A stretch of DNA of 64,000 bases from Salinibaculum litoreum (GTDB lineage Archaea > Halobacteriota > Halobacteria > Halobacteriales > Haloarculaceae). Position numbers and translations under genes: made by a program. The stretch is taken from NCBI GenBank assembly GCA_009789175.1, contig CP046866.1, forward strand, positions 2,046,001 through 2,110,000. Direction: 5' to 3'. This document shows positions 1 through 8,199 of this stretch, piece by piece; positions within the stretch are counted from its first letter, which is position 1, and every line of letters starts with the position of its first letter. Under the pieces are notes generated by a model. That model had not been told where the DNA came from, did not search any database, and saw only the letters and a program-made list of their open reading frames with translations.

Positions 1-586
1 GGTTCGTGTCGCCGCTGGCCTCGGCGAAGGCCTCGACGTCCTCCTCGGAGATGACCTTCGAGAAGCGTACCGTATCGCCGACGTCGATACTCTCCTCGTT
101 GCCGAGATACTCGAACTCCCAGTCGTCGCGCTCGTAGGCGGTGTCGACACGGACGCTCGTGCGCTCGCGCTCCTCGTCGGGTTCCTCGTCCCTGCCCATC
201 CGAATCAGATGCGGGAGATACGTCGCCAGGTCTGTCGTCGTGACGATGCCGGCCACCTCGCCCCCGTCGAGGACGGGCAGGCGCTTGATGTTGTGCTCGC
301 GCATCGACTCCGCCGCCTCCTCGATGGGCGCGTCGGCGTCGACGGTAATCAGCGGTTCTCCCATCACGTCCGCCACGGCCGTCGTCTCCGTATCGTACCC
401 CTCGGAGACGACCTGTGAGACGTCGACGTCAGTCATGATACCGACGGGACTACCGTTCTCACAGACGACCAGCGAGCCGATGTGCTCCTCGAACAACTGC
501 GTTGCAGCCTCCCGAACTGTCGCTGTGGGCCGAATCGTCTGGACGGGGGTGTGCATGACCTCCTCGACAGCGATGGGCTCTATCAT
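1..586 (-). CDS. CBS-pair protein with C-terminal MaoC-like domain (3' end outside window)
   Basis: Reading leftwards from the ATG at 586, the protein opens with two CBS motifs: an 'EEVMHTP...GIMTDVDV' half and a 'DVMGEPLITVD...TTDLATYLP' half. These regulatory domains usually bind adenosyl nucleotides. A linker follows, then 'VGDTVRFSKVISEEDVEAFAEASGDTN', given here in pieces: VGDTVRF, KVISEEDVEAF, EASGDTN. This is the beginning of a MaoC/hotdog acyl-dehydratase domain. The fusion suggests an acyl-CoA hydratase or sensor gated by nucleotide charge, but that function is inferred. The gene is cut by the window edge, so the catalytic Asp/His of the hotdog domain cannot be checked. Confidence 0.8.
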   Translation of the reverse strand, partial: MIEPIAVEEVMHTPVQTIRPTATVREAATQLFEEHIGSLVVCENGSPVGIMTDVDVSQVVSEGYDTETTAVADVMGEPLITVDADAPIEEAAESMREHNIKRLPVLDGGEVAGIVTTTDLATYLPHLIRMGRDEEPDEERERTSVRVDTAYERDDWEFEYLGNEESIDVGDTVRFSKVISEEDVEAFAEASGDTN

Positions 587-752
587 CACCGGAGAGTCGT
601 CCGCCGGACTAATCAAATCCCTGCTTGTGTTCGCTGACTGAAATCCTTCATACCGATAATAAGCAATTGTGACCCATACTGTCGCCTATCAATCGATGAA
701 GCCAGTCAGTCCCTCGGGTAGCAGCGTTTGTCAGGGAGCGTAGCCGCCGGTA

Positions 753-1160
753 TCAGGTGTCGACTGGCTGTCCGCCTTCGGTCGGTGGTGCCACGTGGTC
801 GATGAACTCCTCGACGGACGGTTCCTCGACATGGACACGGACCGTGATGGCGCCGAGTTCGCCGGGGTCGTCCGCGACGAAGTTGACGACATCCTCGAAG
901 GCTGCCTGCTTTTTCAGCTGGAACGAGAAGCTATCGCCCCGTCGTTCGTCGAAGAAGACACCGCGTGCGGTGTCGAGAATCTCCTGGCGGTGGAGACACT
1001 CCGAGAAGTGTTCGAAGTCGTGAACACTCGCGCGGAGTTCGCCGTGCTCCAGGTCCGGCTCGGCGGCCGGGAAAACCGCCGTAATGGCGTCTGCCACGCG
1101 GTCGGTCACCTCGGTATCGTACACCGGTGCCGTAATCTCGGCGTCGATGCTGTATATCAT
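753..1160 (-). CDS. UPF0201-family RNA-binding protein
   Basis: This 135-residue protein matches the archaeal UPF0201 (COG1325) family, predicted RNA-binding and exosome-associated proteins. It opens MIYSIDAEITAPVYDTE and carries the segment 'FFDERRGDSFSFQLKKQAAFEDVVNFV' (seen as FFDERRGD, FQLKKQAAF). Its start codon overlaps the stop of the upstream UPF0200 kinase gene by ATGA (1157-1160), so the two are translationally coupled. The same two families occur fused in some archaea (for example Archaeoglobus), which supports a joint role. No catalytic motif is visible. Function beyond RNA binding is unknown. Confidence 0.85.
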   Translation of the reverse strand: MIYSIDAEITAPVYDTEVTDRVADAITAVFPAAEPDLEHGELRASVHDFEHFSECLHRQEILDTARGVFFDERRGDSFSFQLKKQAAFEDVVNFVADDPGELGAITVRVHVEEPSVEEFIDHVAPPTEGGQPVDT

Positions 1161-1720
1161 CGGTCGACTGCCGCTTTGCCGTCGGTCAACAGCGTGCGAA
1201 CGCGGTCGTGAAACGACGCCAGTGAGTCGGTGTTCTCGATGGTCAGGTCCGCGGCCTCCATGGCCTCGCCCATCCCGAAGCCGAGTTCGCGCTCGTCGCG
1301 CTCGGCGAGGGACTCACCGCCTTCTTCGGCGCTTGCGTCCCGACCGCGCAAGTCGAGTCGCTCGGCCCGTGTCTCGAACGGTGCTTCGATGCTCACGAGC
1401 AGGAAGTCGTCGCCGAAAGCGTCCGCGAAGCGGTCGACCTCGGTGTCCGAACGGATACCGTCGATGAGGACGGTGTCGCTGTCTTCGCGGTGGTCCTCGA
1501 TGAGCGGGAGCGAGCGCTCCGCGATAGCGCCGGGACCGTTCTCCTCGCGGAGTGCCTGTGCGACTTCCCCGTGCTGTGTCGCTGGGTCCAGTCCGCGGTC
1601 GCGACACTCCGCTCGGATGACATCGCCCATGGTCACGACCGGGATGTCCAGTTCGCGTGCGACGGTCGCGGCCTCGCTTTTGCCGCTGCCCGGGAGGCCG
1701 ACGATACCGATAACGTTCAT
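1157..1720 (-). CDS. UPF0200 P-loop kinase (dephospho-CoA kinase-like)
   Basis: A 187-residue P-loop NTPase with Walker A GLPGSGKS at residues 8-15 and a nucleoside-kinase-like layout ('IPVVTMGDVIRAE' and a later arginine-rich lid with 'RAERLDLRGRDAS'). It belongs to the archaeal UPF0200/COG0237 group, similar to dephospho-CoA kinase and adenylate kinase; the true substrate is not established. It is the first gene of a two-gene operon and overlaps the UPF0201 gene by four bases. Length is normal for the family. Confidence 0.85.
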   Translation of the reverse strand: MNVIGIVGLPGSGKSEAATVARELDIPVVTMGDVIRAECRDRGLDPATQHGEVAQALREENGPGAIAERSLPLIEDHREDSDTVLIDGIRSDTEVDRFADAFGDDFLLVSIEAPFETRAERLDLRGRDASAEEGGESLAERDERELGFGMGEAMEAADLTIENTDSLASFHDRVRTLLTDGKAAVDR

Positions 1721-1760
1721 AGTGACCTCCTTGGCCGGAAGCCGTCAAAAGCACTGCGTC

Positions 1761-2096
1761 TCAGAAGAGGACGGCGACGAAGGCCACAGCCGCCAGGAGC
1801 ACAAAGAGCACCGAGACGCCAGCGACGAAGTAACGCCGCGGGCCGACAAACTCGGTTTCGGGGTCGAGGAAGAAATCCGAGGGGGTCATGGTGAACCCAC
1901 CACCGACCAGCGAGACGCCGAGCAACAACAGCAACGGGCCAAGGATAGGGTCGGTTCCCGCCGCGAGAGCAGCCCCCAGTGTGATGGCCCCGGCCAGAAA
2001 GACGGTGAGGCCGAGCCAAATGGAAAGCGGTCGGAGGAGGTCCCGCAACGAATCAGGGCGGTCCAGCAGGCGGTCCAGTTCGAATCCGGAGACCAT
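1761..2096 (-). CDS. Small three-helix membrane protein
   Basis: A 111-residue protein if translation begins at the ATG at 2096 (MVSGFELDRLLDRPDSL). An upstream in-frame ATG at 2138 would add 14 residues, but the downstream ATG is preceded by a GGAAG-like sequence and gives a more natural N-terminus. Three hydrophobic segments are visible: LSIWLGLTVFLAGAITLGAA, ILGPLLLLLGVSLVGGGF and YFVAGVSVLFVLLAAVAFVA. Between helices 2 and 3 lies a conserved-looking 'TMTPSDFFLDPETEFVGPRRY' loop (TMTPSDFF, ETEFVGP). I do not recognise a function. It lies alone between the UPF0200/0201 operon and the histidine kinase. Confidence 0.7.
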   Translation of the reverse strand: MVSGFELDRLLDRPDSLRDLLRPLSIWLGLTVFLAGAITLGAALAAGTDPILGPLLLLLGVSLVGGGFTMTPSDFFLDPETEFVGPRRYFVAGVSVLFVLLAAVAFVAVLF

Positions 2097-2314
2097 ATCT
2101 TCCAGTACGAAACCACTCGAAAAAGGTCTTCGGGTCACGTCGTCGTCGGGGGGTCAGTCCTCCACTGGGAACGCTCGCGCAAGCCGTCAGCCCAACAGAA
2201 AAGACAAAGTTCATCGGCTGAAAAGTCTTTCAGGTACTGACGGCTTCGGCACTGCGTTGCGCCATCAATCGGTGGTCGAGCGCCGGTGCCGTGAGACACC
2301 CAGCGGGAGAAATC

Positions 2315-4102
2315 GTGACCAGCGAATCCAACAGCGTCGACGACAAGGCAGTCCTCCAGAACCTTCGGGACAGTGTGTTCGTCGTCGACACCGAGTACAT
2401 CGTTGTCTACGCGAATGCACGGCTCACAGAGACGCTCGCGACCACACGTGACGAGCTACTGGGGCGCACGCTGGAGGACATGGAAGAGTTCGTTGCTGAA
2501 GGGTTCGACACCCTCCTGACCGAAGTCGAGGCAGTGATACAGAACGGGGCGGTCGACAGGCGCGTCGAACTGGAGACGGTCCACCCGGACTCGGCACCGG
2601 CACCGTCACGGCCAGCCGTCGAGGCCCGTATCTCGCCGTTCGAGAGCGACGACGAGCAAGACGGTGCGCTCATCGCCCTGCGTGACATCTCGACGCGCAA
2701 GGAGCGAGAGACGCAACTGCGCGAGCGCAAACAGCGTTTGAGCGCGATGTTCGAAGGCCACAGCGCCCCGATGTTGCTCATCGACCCGGAGTCGGGCACC
2801 ATCGAGGACGCGAACGAGGCCGCGGTCGATTTCTACGGGTACGACGAGGACGCGCTGCAGGCAATGAAAATAAACGACATCAACAACCTCTCCCCGGCAG
2901 CAGTCGCCCGCGAACGCAGACAGGCAAAGCGGGAGGACCGGAACCACTTCATCTTCGAGCACGAACTCGCGTCGGGCGAGATTCGGACCGTCGAGGTACA
3001 CTCCTCGCCGGTGCAGGTCGGCCAGCGGGAACTGCTGTTCTCGATTGTCCACGACATCAGCCAGCGCAAGGAGTACGAACACGAACTGCAGTTGTTCCGC
3101 GAGGCGGTCGAACAGGCCGGGCACGCAGTCATCATCACCGACGCCGAGGGGACCATCGAGTACGTCAACCCCACCTTCGAGGCCCAGACAGGCTATGACA
3201 GTGAGGAAGCAATCGGGCAGACGACCCAGCTGCTGCGGTCGGGCAAGCAGGACGACTCCTTCTACGCAGACCTCTGGGAGACGATTCTTGCTGGTGATAT
3301 CTGGGAATCGACGCTCATCAACCAGCGGAAATCGGGCGAACTCTACTACGCCGAGCAGACCATCGCACCGATTACCAACGACGGGACGATTACGAACTTC
3401 GTCGGAATCCAGTCGGATATCACGAACCGGAGGCTCAGCGAGAAGTGGCTCTCGGAACTCAACCGCATCATGCGACACAACGTCCGCAACGCGCTGACGG
3501 CCATCATCGGCCACGCGGAGGTACTCGCCGAAGAAGTCGACGAGGAACGGGAGTCCCACGTCGAACGGATTCTCGACCAGGCAGACAGTCTCGCTGCGAC
3601 AAGCGAGAAGAGTTCGCTCATTCGCCAGCACATAGACAGCGAGAACAACACCACCGCGACAACCGACCTCGCGGCAGTCGTCGAGGAGGTCGTGGCCGAC
3701 TTCGAGGAGGACTATCCCGACGCGACGATACGGACAGATGTCGAACCCGCGATGGGCGAAATCGGGTCGGCGACGTTTCGGACGGTCGTGACCGAACTCG
3801 TCGACAACGCGGTCCGACACAGCGACCGCGAGTCCCCGACCGTGACGGTTTCCATCGAAACTCCCGACGAATCATCGGCACACGTACGACTGCGCGTCGC
3901 TGACGACGGGCCGGGCATCCCCGAACAGGAACTGTCGGCCGTCGAACTCGGGGTGGACGAACAACTCACACACAGCAGCGGCATCGGGCTCTCGCACGTC
4001 CACTGGGTCGTTACCGACTGCGGTGGGGAAGTGATGATTTCGGACAACGAACCCCGTGGTACCGTGGTGACGCTGTCGTTGCCCCGGGGAGACAGCGCCT
4101 GA
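2315..4102 (+). CDS. Multi-PAS sensor histidine kinase
   Basis: A soluble haloarchaeal sensor kinase of about 595 residues with three PAS domains ('LRDSVFVVDTEYIVVYAN', 'APMLLIDPESGTIEDANEAA', 'AVIITDAEGTIEYVNPTFEA') followed by a PAC segment. The phosphoacceptor box is 'LNRIMRHNVRNALTAIIGHA', and the HATPase domain has N-box 'VVTELVDNAVRHS' and G-boxes 'ADDGPGIP' and 'SSGIGLSHVHWV'. No membrane segment is present, so it senses a cytosolic signal such as redox or a ligand. I chose the GTG at 2315, which has a GGGAG ribosome-binding site, over the GTG at 2291. No response regulator is adjacent, so its partner is encoded elsewhere. Confidence 0.9.
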   Translation: MTSESNSVDDKAVLQNLRDSVFVVDTEYIVVYANARLTETLATTRDELLGRTLEDMEEFVAEGFDTLLTEVEAVIQNGAVDRRVELETVHPDSAPAPSRPAVEARISPFESDDEQDGALIALRDISTRKERETQLRERKQRLSAMFEGHSAPMLLIDPESGTIEDANEAAVDFYGYDEDALQAMKINDINNLSPAAVARERRQAKREDRNHFIFEHELASGEIRTVEVHSSPVQVGQRELLFSIVHDISQRKEYEHELQLFREAVEQAGHAVIITDAEGTIEYVNPTFEAQTGYDSEEAIGQTTQLLRSGKQDDSFYADLWETILAGDIWESTLINQRKSGELYYAEQTIAPITNDGTITNFVGIQSDITNRRLSEKWLSELNRIMRHNVRNALTAIIGHAEVLAEEVDEERESHVERILDQADSLAATSEKSSLIRQHIDSENNTTATTDLAAVVEEVVADFEEDYPDATIRTDVEPAMGEIGSATFRTVVTELVDNAVRHSDRESPTVTVSIETPDESSAHVRLRVADDGPGIPEQELSAVELGVDEQLTHSSGIGLSHVHWVVTDCGGEVMISDNEPRGTVVTLSLPRGDSA

Positions 4103-4210
4103 TAGTGATTACTGCGGTTATTTGCATAGCGAGTCTCGAACGGTGCCGTTTCAACGACTCCCAGCGCGATTGTGGGTGCACTGGCGGTAAAGACTCGCAG
4201 TAATCACTAT
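4102..4210. repeat. Inverted-repeat element (possible MITE), 15-bp perfect termini
   Basis: ATAGTGATTACTGCG (4102-4116) recurs as its exact reverse complement CGCAGTAATCACTAT (4196-4210), bounding a 109-bp unit with no coding potential. The left terminus overlaps the kinase stop codon by one base. I see no clear target-site duplication. It could be a non-autonomous insertion element or a large terminator hairpin; the perfect termini and short internal spacer favour a MITE. Confidence 0.5.
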
Positions 4211-4406
4211 GAGGCGGTGCTGCTACCACCGAGCCCCAACCGTCTACCACAACAACAGGGAGTCGCCACCGGTTCGGGCGAGTGCAGGCAACCCGTCCAT
4301 GCTCGTTCGGGTCAAGGCCAACGAGCCGACCGGAGCGGCCGTCGCCGTTCAGTTGCCACTGGCCGAGTAAGAGACTGCAAGACAGCATCACTGGCGGCCG
4401 GACGAG
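4211..4406. other. Intergenic stretch with possible gene remnant
   Basis: No full gene is visible. On the plus strand a short open frame ends at the TAA at 4368-4370 with a protein-like tail (MLVRVKANEPTGAAVAVQLP, from the ATG at 4299). It has no start context or length to be a gene, and may be the tail of a coding sequence disrupted near the 4102-4210 element. Confidence 0.25.
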
Positions 4407-5246
4407 CTAGCGGTCGCGGACGACGACGAACTCCGCAAGGTCTCTGAGATACACCATGGCTTGTGAGTCCGGGACGTCGACAGAATCGAGCGCGGCAAGA
4501 GCAGCGTCGGCCGTCTCCTGTGCCTGGTCGTTGGCCTCCTCGGGCGTGAGGTCGGTCACCTCGACGATGGAGGGGCGTTCCATTTCGGCGTCGTGGCCGG
4601 TCGGCTTGCCCAGCTGCTCGGGGTCGGCCGTCGCGTCGAGGACGTCGTCACGCATCTGGAAGGCAACGCCGACACGCTCGGCGTACTGGCCGAAGGCTTC
4701 GACAGTGTAGGCATCAGCGTCGGCGGCGATAGCGCCCAGTTCGGCTGCTGCACGAAACAGCGCGCCAGTCTTCTTTCGCGCCAGGGCAAGGTACTCCTCC
4801 TCGGAGACGGGCTGGTCGACGAGTTCGAGGGCTTCACCCTCGCCCAGTTCGACCATCGACTCCGTCACGGCCTGCATCGCCCGCTCGTCGCTGAAAAGGG
4901 CAAACGCCTCCCCGAGCAGCCCGTCAGAGGCGATGATTGCGGGACCGTGCCCGAAGGCCGTCCACGCTGCGGGGCTGTCACGGCGGCGCTCGGACTCGTC
5001 GATGATGTCGTCGATGACCAGCGAGGCGTTGTGGACGAGTTCGATGCCGACCGCGTAGTCGACGGCACGGTCGACATCCCCGTCCAGCGCTTCACAGACC
5101 AGCACCGTCACTGTGGGGCGAACGCGTTTGCCCCCGGCCAGTGCGACGTGTTCGAGTTGCTCGCGGAGTTCGTCGGGTTCGACCGCATCAAGCACCTCCG
5201 TCAGTCGGTTCTCGAACCGGTCCCGACGACGCTCCAGATACTCCAT
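4407..5246 (-). CDS. Polyprenyl (geranylgeranyl-type) diphosphate synthase
   Basis: A 279-residue trans-isoprenyl diphosphate synthase that elongates allylic diphosphates with IPP, supplying archaeal membrane lipids or carotenoid and quinone side chains. It has the first Asp-rich motif DDIID (79-83) followed by ESERRR, the GGKRVRP substrate loop (38-44) and the second Asp-rich motif DDVLD (200-204) followed by GKPTGHD. It is shorter than the ~350-residue main GGPP synthase of haloarchaea, so this may be the second IdsA-type paralogue. Product chain length cannot be fixed from the sequence. It is transcribed divergently from the multicopper oxidase. Confidence 0.88.
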   Translation of the reverse strand: MEYLERRRDRFENRLTEVLDAVEPDELREQLEHVALAGGKRVRPTVTVLVCEALDGDVDRAVDYAVGIELVHNASLVIDDIIDESERRRDSPAAWTAFGHGPAIIASDGLLGEAFALFSDERAMQAVTESMVELGEGEALELVDQPVSEEEYLALARKKTGALFRAAAELGAIAADADAYTVEAFGQYAERVGVAFQMRDDVLDATADPEQLGKPTGHDAEMERPSIVEVTDLTPEEANDQAQETADAALAALDSVDVPDSQAMVYLRDLAEFVVVRDR

Positions 5247-5428
5247 TGGCGCTCAGTTAGGGATTCCGCCGGAAGTACGTGACGACTCTCCCTGCACCAG
5301 TGATACGCTGGTCCAGTCGGGCGGAACAGGTCGATACAGTGGTTGGGCCGAACATGTTCGCTCCATGTCTCGCCGACCGGGAACAGGGTCTCCCCCCTAT
5401 ACGACGGGAGTTCAAATGTCCGTGTGTA

Positions 5429-6580
5429 ATGAGCCAGAAACTCGGGGCGCCCGGCGACGGGCTCTCACGGCGCGAATTTGTTGCGGCGACCGGCGCGACT
5501 GGGATGGCGGCTGCGGCTGGGTGTGCAGGCGCACCGACCGCCGAAACCGACGGCGGTTCACAGCAGAAGGTCGGTGGTGGCCAGAACCAGGCGGACGTAC
5601 CCACGACCAGCCCCCCGGAAGTCGTCAACGTCGACGAGCAGGGCAACGAGGTGACGATCAGTTCCGTGGCCGCACGTCACGATGTCCACCCCGAGGAGAC
5701 GATGGGTGGGCCGGTCGAACTCCCGCGCGTGTGGGCGTTCAAAGCTGACGACGGCGAGCCAAGCGTCCCTGGCCCAATCCTCCGGACGACGGAGGGTGAG
5801 GACATGGAAATCACGCTTGATAACACGGGCCACAGCATGCCCCACACGCTGCACTTCCACGGCGTGACGAAGACGTGGGAAAACGACGGGGTCCCGACGA
5901 CGACGGGCATCACGGTCAAAGGTGGCGAGAAACACACCTACGAGATTCCCGCCAACGTCCCGGGGACCCACCTCTATCACTGTCACTACCAGACCCACCG
6001 CCACATGGAGATGGGGATGTACGGCATCCTTCGGGTCGACCCCAAGGGCTACGAGCCCGCCGACAAGGAGTACTTCTTCACACTGAAAGACTGGGATTCG
6101 GGGCTCTCCCGACAGTTCGCAGGCGAGGACGCCTCCTACAACCCACGCGACCGGAACACCGACATCTTCACGATGAACGGGAAATCAGCACCGCGGACAC
6201 TCCACCCCGAGAAGGGGTCACCGATTATCGTCTCCAAGGGTGATACGGTCCGGGCACACTTCGTCAACGCCGGCTACATGAGCCACCCGATGCACCTCCA
6301 CAACCACCGCTTTCGGACGGTCGAGAAAGACGGTGGACAGGTGCCCGAGGCGGCCCAGCACGACGAGGACGTCGTCAACGTCGCGCCCGGTCAGCGCCGC
6401 ACCATCGAGTTCGACGCCACCGTCGACCCCGGCATCTACCTCATGCACTGTCACAAGGTCAACCACGTGATGAACGGCCGGAGCTACCCCGGCGGAATGC
6501 TCGGCGGTATCGTCTACGAGGAAGCGATGGATACCGACATCTTCGCCAGTCTGATGGACTACGCCGGCTTCGAAGGGTAA
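5429..6580 (+). CDS. Two-domain multicopper oxidase, Tat lipoprotein
   Basis: A 383-residue secreted copper oxidase. I start at the ATG at 5429 because it gives a Tat signal (SRREFVAATG, residues 13-22) ending in a lipobox with Cys32 (AAAAGC). Cupredoxin domain 1 has copper motifs HTLHFHG (~139) and HLYHCHYQTHRHMEMGM (~181-197). Domain 2 has HPMHLHNHRF (~286) and YLMHCHKVNHVMN followed by GGML (~335-355). Type 1-like Cys-His...Met sets appear in both domains, which places it with two-domain laccases/nitrite-reductase-like enzymes that work as trimers. The substrate (phenols, metals or nitrite) is not determined. It faces the outside of the cell. Confidence 0.88.
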   Translation: MSQKLGAPGDGLSRREFVAATGATGMAAAAGCAGAPTAETDGGSQQKVGGGQNQADVPTTSPPEVVNVDEQGNEVTISSVAARHDVHPEETMGGPVELPRVWAFKADDGEPSVPGPILRTTEGEDMEITLDNTGHSMPHTLHFHGVTKTWENDGVPTTTGITVKGGEKHTYEIPANVPGTHLYHCHYQTHRHMEMGMYGILRVDPKGYEPADKEYFFTLKDWDSGLSRQFAGEDASYNPRDRNTDIFTMNGKSAPRTLHPEKGSPIIVSKGDTVRAHFVNAGYMSHPMHLHNHRFRTVEKDGGQVPEAAQHDEDVVNVAPGQRRTIEFDATVDPGIYLMHCHKVNHVMNGRSYPGGMLGGIVYEEAMDTDIFASLMDYAGFEG

Positions 6581-6598
6581 CGTAGCGAGTCGAAACGC

Positions 6599-6604
6599 CT
6601 TATT
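6599..6604 (+). promoter_or_regulatory. TATA-like box of the arginine decarboxylase gene
   Basis: CTTATT lies about 26 bases before the ATG at 6628, the spacing expected for a leaderless haloarchaeal transcript. Confidence 0.5.
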
Positions 6605-6627
6605 CCTCTCCGTCTGCTACACGTGAT

Positions 6628-7107
6628 ATGAGCGTCATCCGGGTCGTGTGGGGCAGTGCCACCGGTCCGACTGCGACGGCCGCCTACGACGCAGCGCTGG
6701 CCGAGGCGAACATCCACAACTACAACCTCGTGACTGTCTCCTCGGTCGTCCCTGCGGACCCGCCACTGGAAGTCGTCGGTACAGCCCCCGACCTCGGCCC
6801 GGTCGGGAACCGGCTGACAGTCGTCCAGAGCAAGGCGACAGTCTCACCCGAGGAGTCAGACCCAGCCGTGGCCGGTATCGGGTGGGCACGCAGCGAGTCC
6901 GGGCGCGGCATTTTCTACGAGGAGGCCGGCTCGGACCCCGAAAGCGTCAGCGAGGCCATCGAGGCAGGGTTGGCTGCAGGCACGGAGCGGCGCGACTGGT
7001 CGGCCATCGACGAGGACGTACTCGTTCGGGCGGCCGACCCCGCCGAGGACGCATACACGACCACAGTCGTCTGTGCCGTCTATGGCGAGAGTTCACCGAT
7101 TCTGTAG
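6628..7107 (+). CDS. pdaD: Pyruvoyl-dependent arginine decarboxylase
   Basis: This 159-residue protein is a PvlArgDC, which makes agmatine from arginine; in archaea agmatine is needed for polyamines and for agmatidine in tRNA-Ile. The self-processing site is visible as NYNLVTVSSVVP, with Ser38-Ser39. Cleavage there creates a pyruvoyl group on the C-terminal chain. The family signature 'VWGSATGPTATAAYDAAL' is at the N-terminus, and 'GIGWARSESGRGIFYEE' fits the active-site region. Length is typical. It stands alone, downstream of the copper oxidase and with its own TATA box. Confidence 0.92.
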   Translation: MSVIRVVWGSATGPTATAAYDAALAEANIHNYNLVTVSSVVPADPPLEVVGTAPDLGPVGNRLTVVQSKATVSPEESDPAVAGIGWARSESGRGIFYEEAGSDPESVSEAIEAGLAAGTERRDWSAIDEDVLVRAADPAEDAYTTTVVCAVYGESSPIL

Positions 7108-7120
7108 GCCAACAGCGTCG

Positions 7121-7423
7121 TCACTGCTCGACAGCGAGGCCGGTGACAGTCCCAGTGACTGTGACCGTTCCGAAATCGAGCGTGACCGCATCACCATATT
7201 CGACGGGCCGACCGTGGAAACGAAGCGTTCCGTCCCGCTGTCTGCTAGCTACGTCGAGTGTCAGCGTCGCGTAGTCTTCACCGGATGGTTCGGTAGGGGA
7301 TACCTCAAAGTCTGTGACGAGGACGGCCCCAGCGAGGAGAACTGAGAGAAGGAGGAGTACGACCAGAGCGTCGACGACGTTTATGTATCCAAATAGACGC
7401 CCCTCGTCGTCGATGATAGGCAT
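7121..7423 (-). CDS. DUF4330-like membrane-anchored protein
   Basis: A 100-residue protein opening MPIIDDEGRLFGYINVVDAL, the signature of the DUF4330 family, followed by one transmembrane helix (VVLLLLSVLLAGAVLV). The short extracytoplasmic beta-rich tail has 'YATLTLDVASRQRDGTLRF' and repeated 'VTVTGTVTG'. It is convergent with the arginine decarboxylase gene, with only 13 bases between the stops. The function of DUF4330 is unknown. Confidence 0.75.
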   Translation of the reverse strand: MPIIDDEGRLFGYINVVDALVVLLLLSVLLAGAVLVTDFEVSPTEPSGEDYATLTLDVASRQRDGTLRFHGRPVEYGDAVTLDFGTVTVTGTVTGLAVEQ

Positions 7424-7545
7424 AGAGATTAGTGGCCGACAGAGTCTCTTGAACCTACTAGTGCCACCATATCATGGTAGTGGTTTGACATTTCCCAGCC
7501 GGCGACTTTTTAACCCCACCGCCCATAGGAGACAGTCACTCCCCA

Positions 7546-7890
7546 ATGTACGGAAACACGCCGTTCGGTGATGAGACGGCCGTGGAACTCACTGCAGACC
7601 AGCGTAAGGCCCTTCGTCGTGACCTCTCGAGTGTCGCGGCACGAACCCGTGAACTCCTGCCCGGCGAGTTCGTCGTGGGTTCGGAAATCACGGAAGGGTC
7701 AGACGGTCCACGCGCCACAGTCGCCGTGCAGCCCCCGGTGGGGTCCGTCGTCTCAGCAGGGTATACGCCCGAAGGCGAGGTCGCCATCGAGGAAACGGAG
7801 CGGGAAGACCTCGCGATGGGACTCGCCGCCAGCGCAGCCCTGCAGATGAAACAGGCGATGCCCGACAACCCCTCTCCGACGGCACAGTAG
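7546..7890 (+). CDS. DUF5811 family protein
   Basis: A 114-residue haloarchaeal protein that I recognise as DUF5811 from MYGNTPFGDETAVEL, 'LSSVAARTRELLPGEFVVGS' and 'VAVQPPVGSVVSAGY'. No catalytic motif or membrane segment is present. The C-terminal helix 'LAMGLAASAALQMKQAM' is conserved in the family as I know it. A TTTTTAA box at about 7507-7513 lies ~33 bases upstream. Its stop abuts the stop of the minus-strand membrane gene with no spacer. Confidence 0.8.
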   Translation: MYGNTPFGDETAVELTADQRKALRRDLSSVAARTRELLPGEFVVGSEITEGSDGPRATVAVQPPVGSVVSAGYTPEGEVAIEETEREDLAMGLAASAALQMKQAMPDNPSPTAQ

Positions 7891-8085
7891 TCACCGATTT
7901 TCCGCGCCCGGCGGTTTATAGAACAGCGCGTAGCCCATGCCCCCAGTCGCGGGAACGCTTCCGGCACCCAGCGCAAGCGGCAGTTTAACCGGCAAGAGAA
8001 CACCCAGCATGGCTGCCAGCACCAGCGACAGGGCAATCCCCGCCAGCAAGAGGTCGTGTCTGGTGAGTGAAGGCTGGGTCGCCAT
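7891..8085 (-). CDS. Small two-helix membrane protein
   Basis: A 64-residue protein with two hydrophobic helices: LLLAGIALSLVLAAMLGVLL, and LALGAGSVPATGGMGYALFY. Short proteins of this type are common next to DUF5811 and infB in haloarchaea. I do not recognise a named family. Its stop codon (TCA at 7891-7893) directly touches the stop of the convergent DUF5811 gene, and its start is 114 bases downstream of the infB stop, on the same strand. Confidence 0.65.
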   Translation of the reverse strand: MATQPSLTRHDLLLAGIALSLVLAAMLGVLLPVKLPLALGAGSVPATGGMGYALFYKPPGAENR

Positions 8086-8199
8086 CTTATTCGGACTGTC
8101 GTACGCGACCTAATTAAATATTATTACTGCCTGTTCCGGCACCACGGGTCCGCTCACAGCAGAGGCTCACCGGGTCGCTCAGCTGAATAAGGGAGAGCC

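Noticed and set aside
2606-3820. Long minus-strand frame of about 400 codons
   Set aside because: Antisense to the histidine kinase; no recognisable domains and poor composition.
7461-7482. Short palindrome ACCAT-ATC-ATGGT as an operator
   Set aside because: Only five paired bases per arm, single copy, and too weak to support a site.
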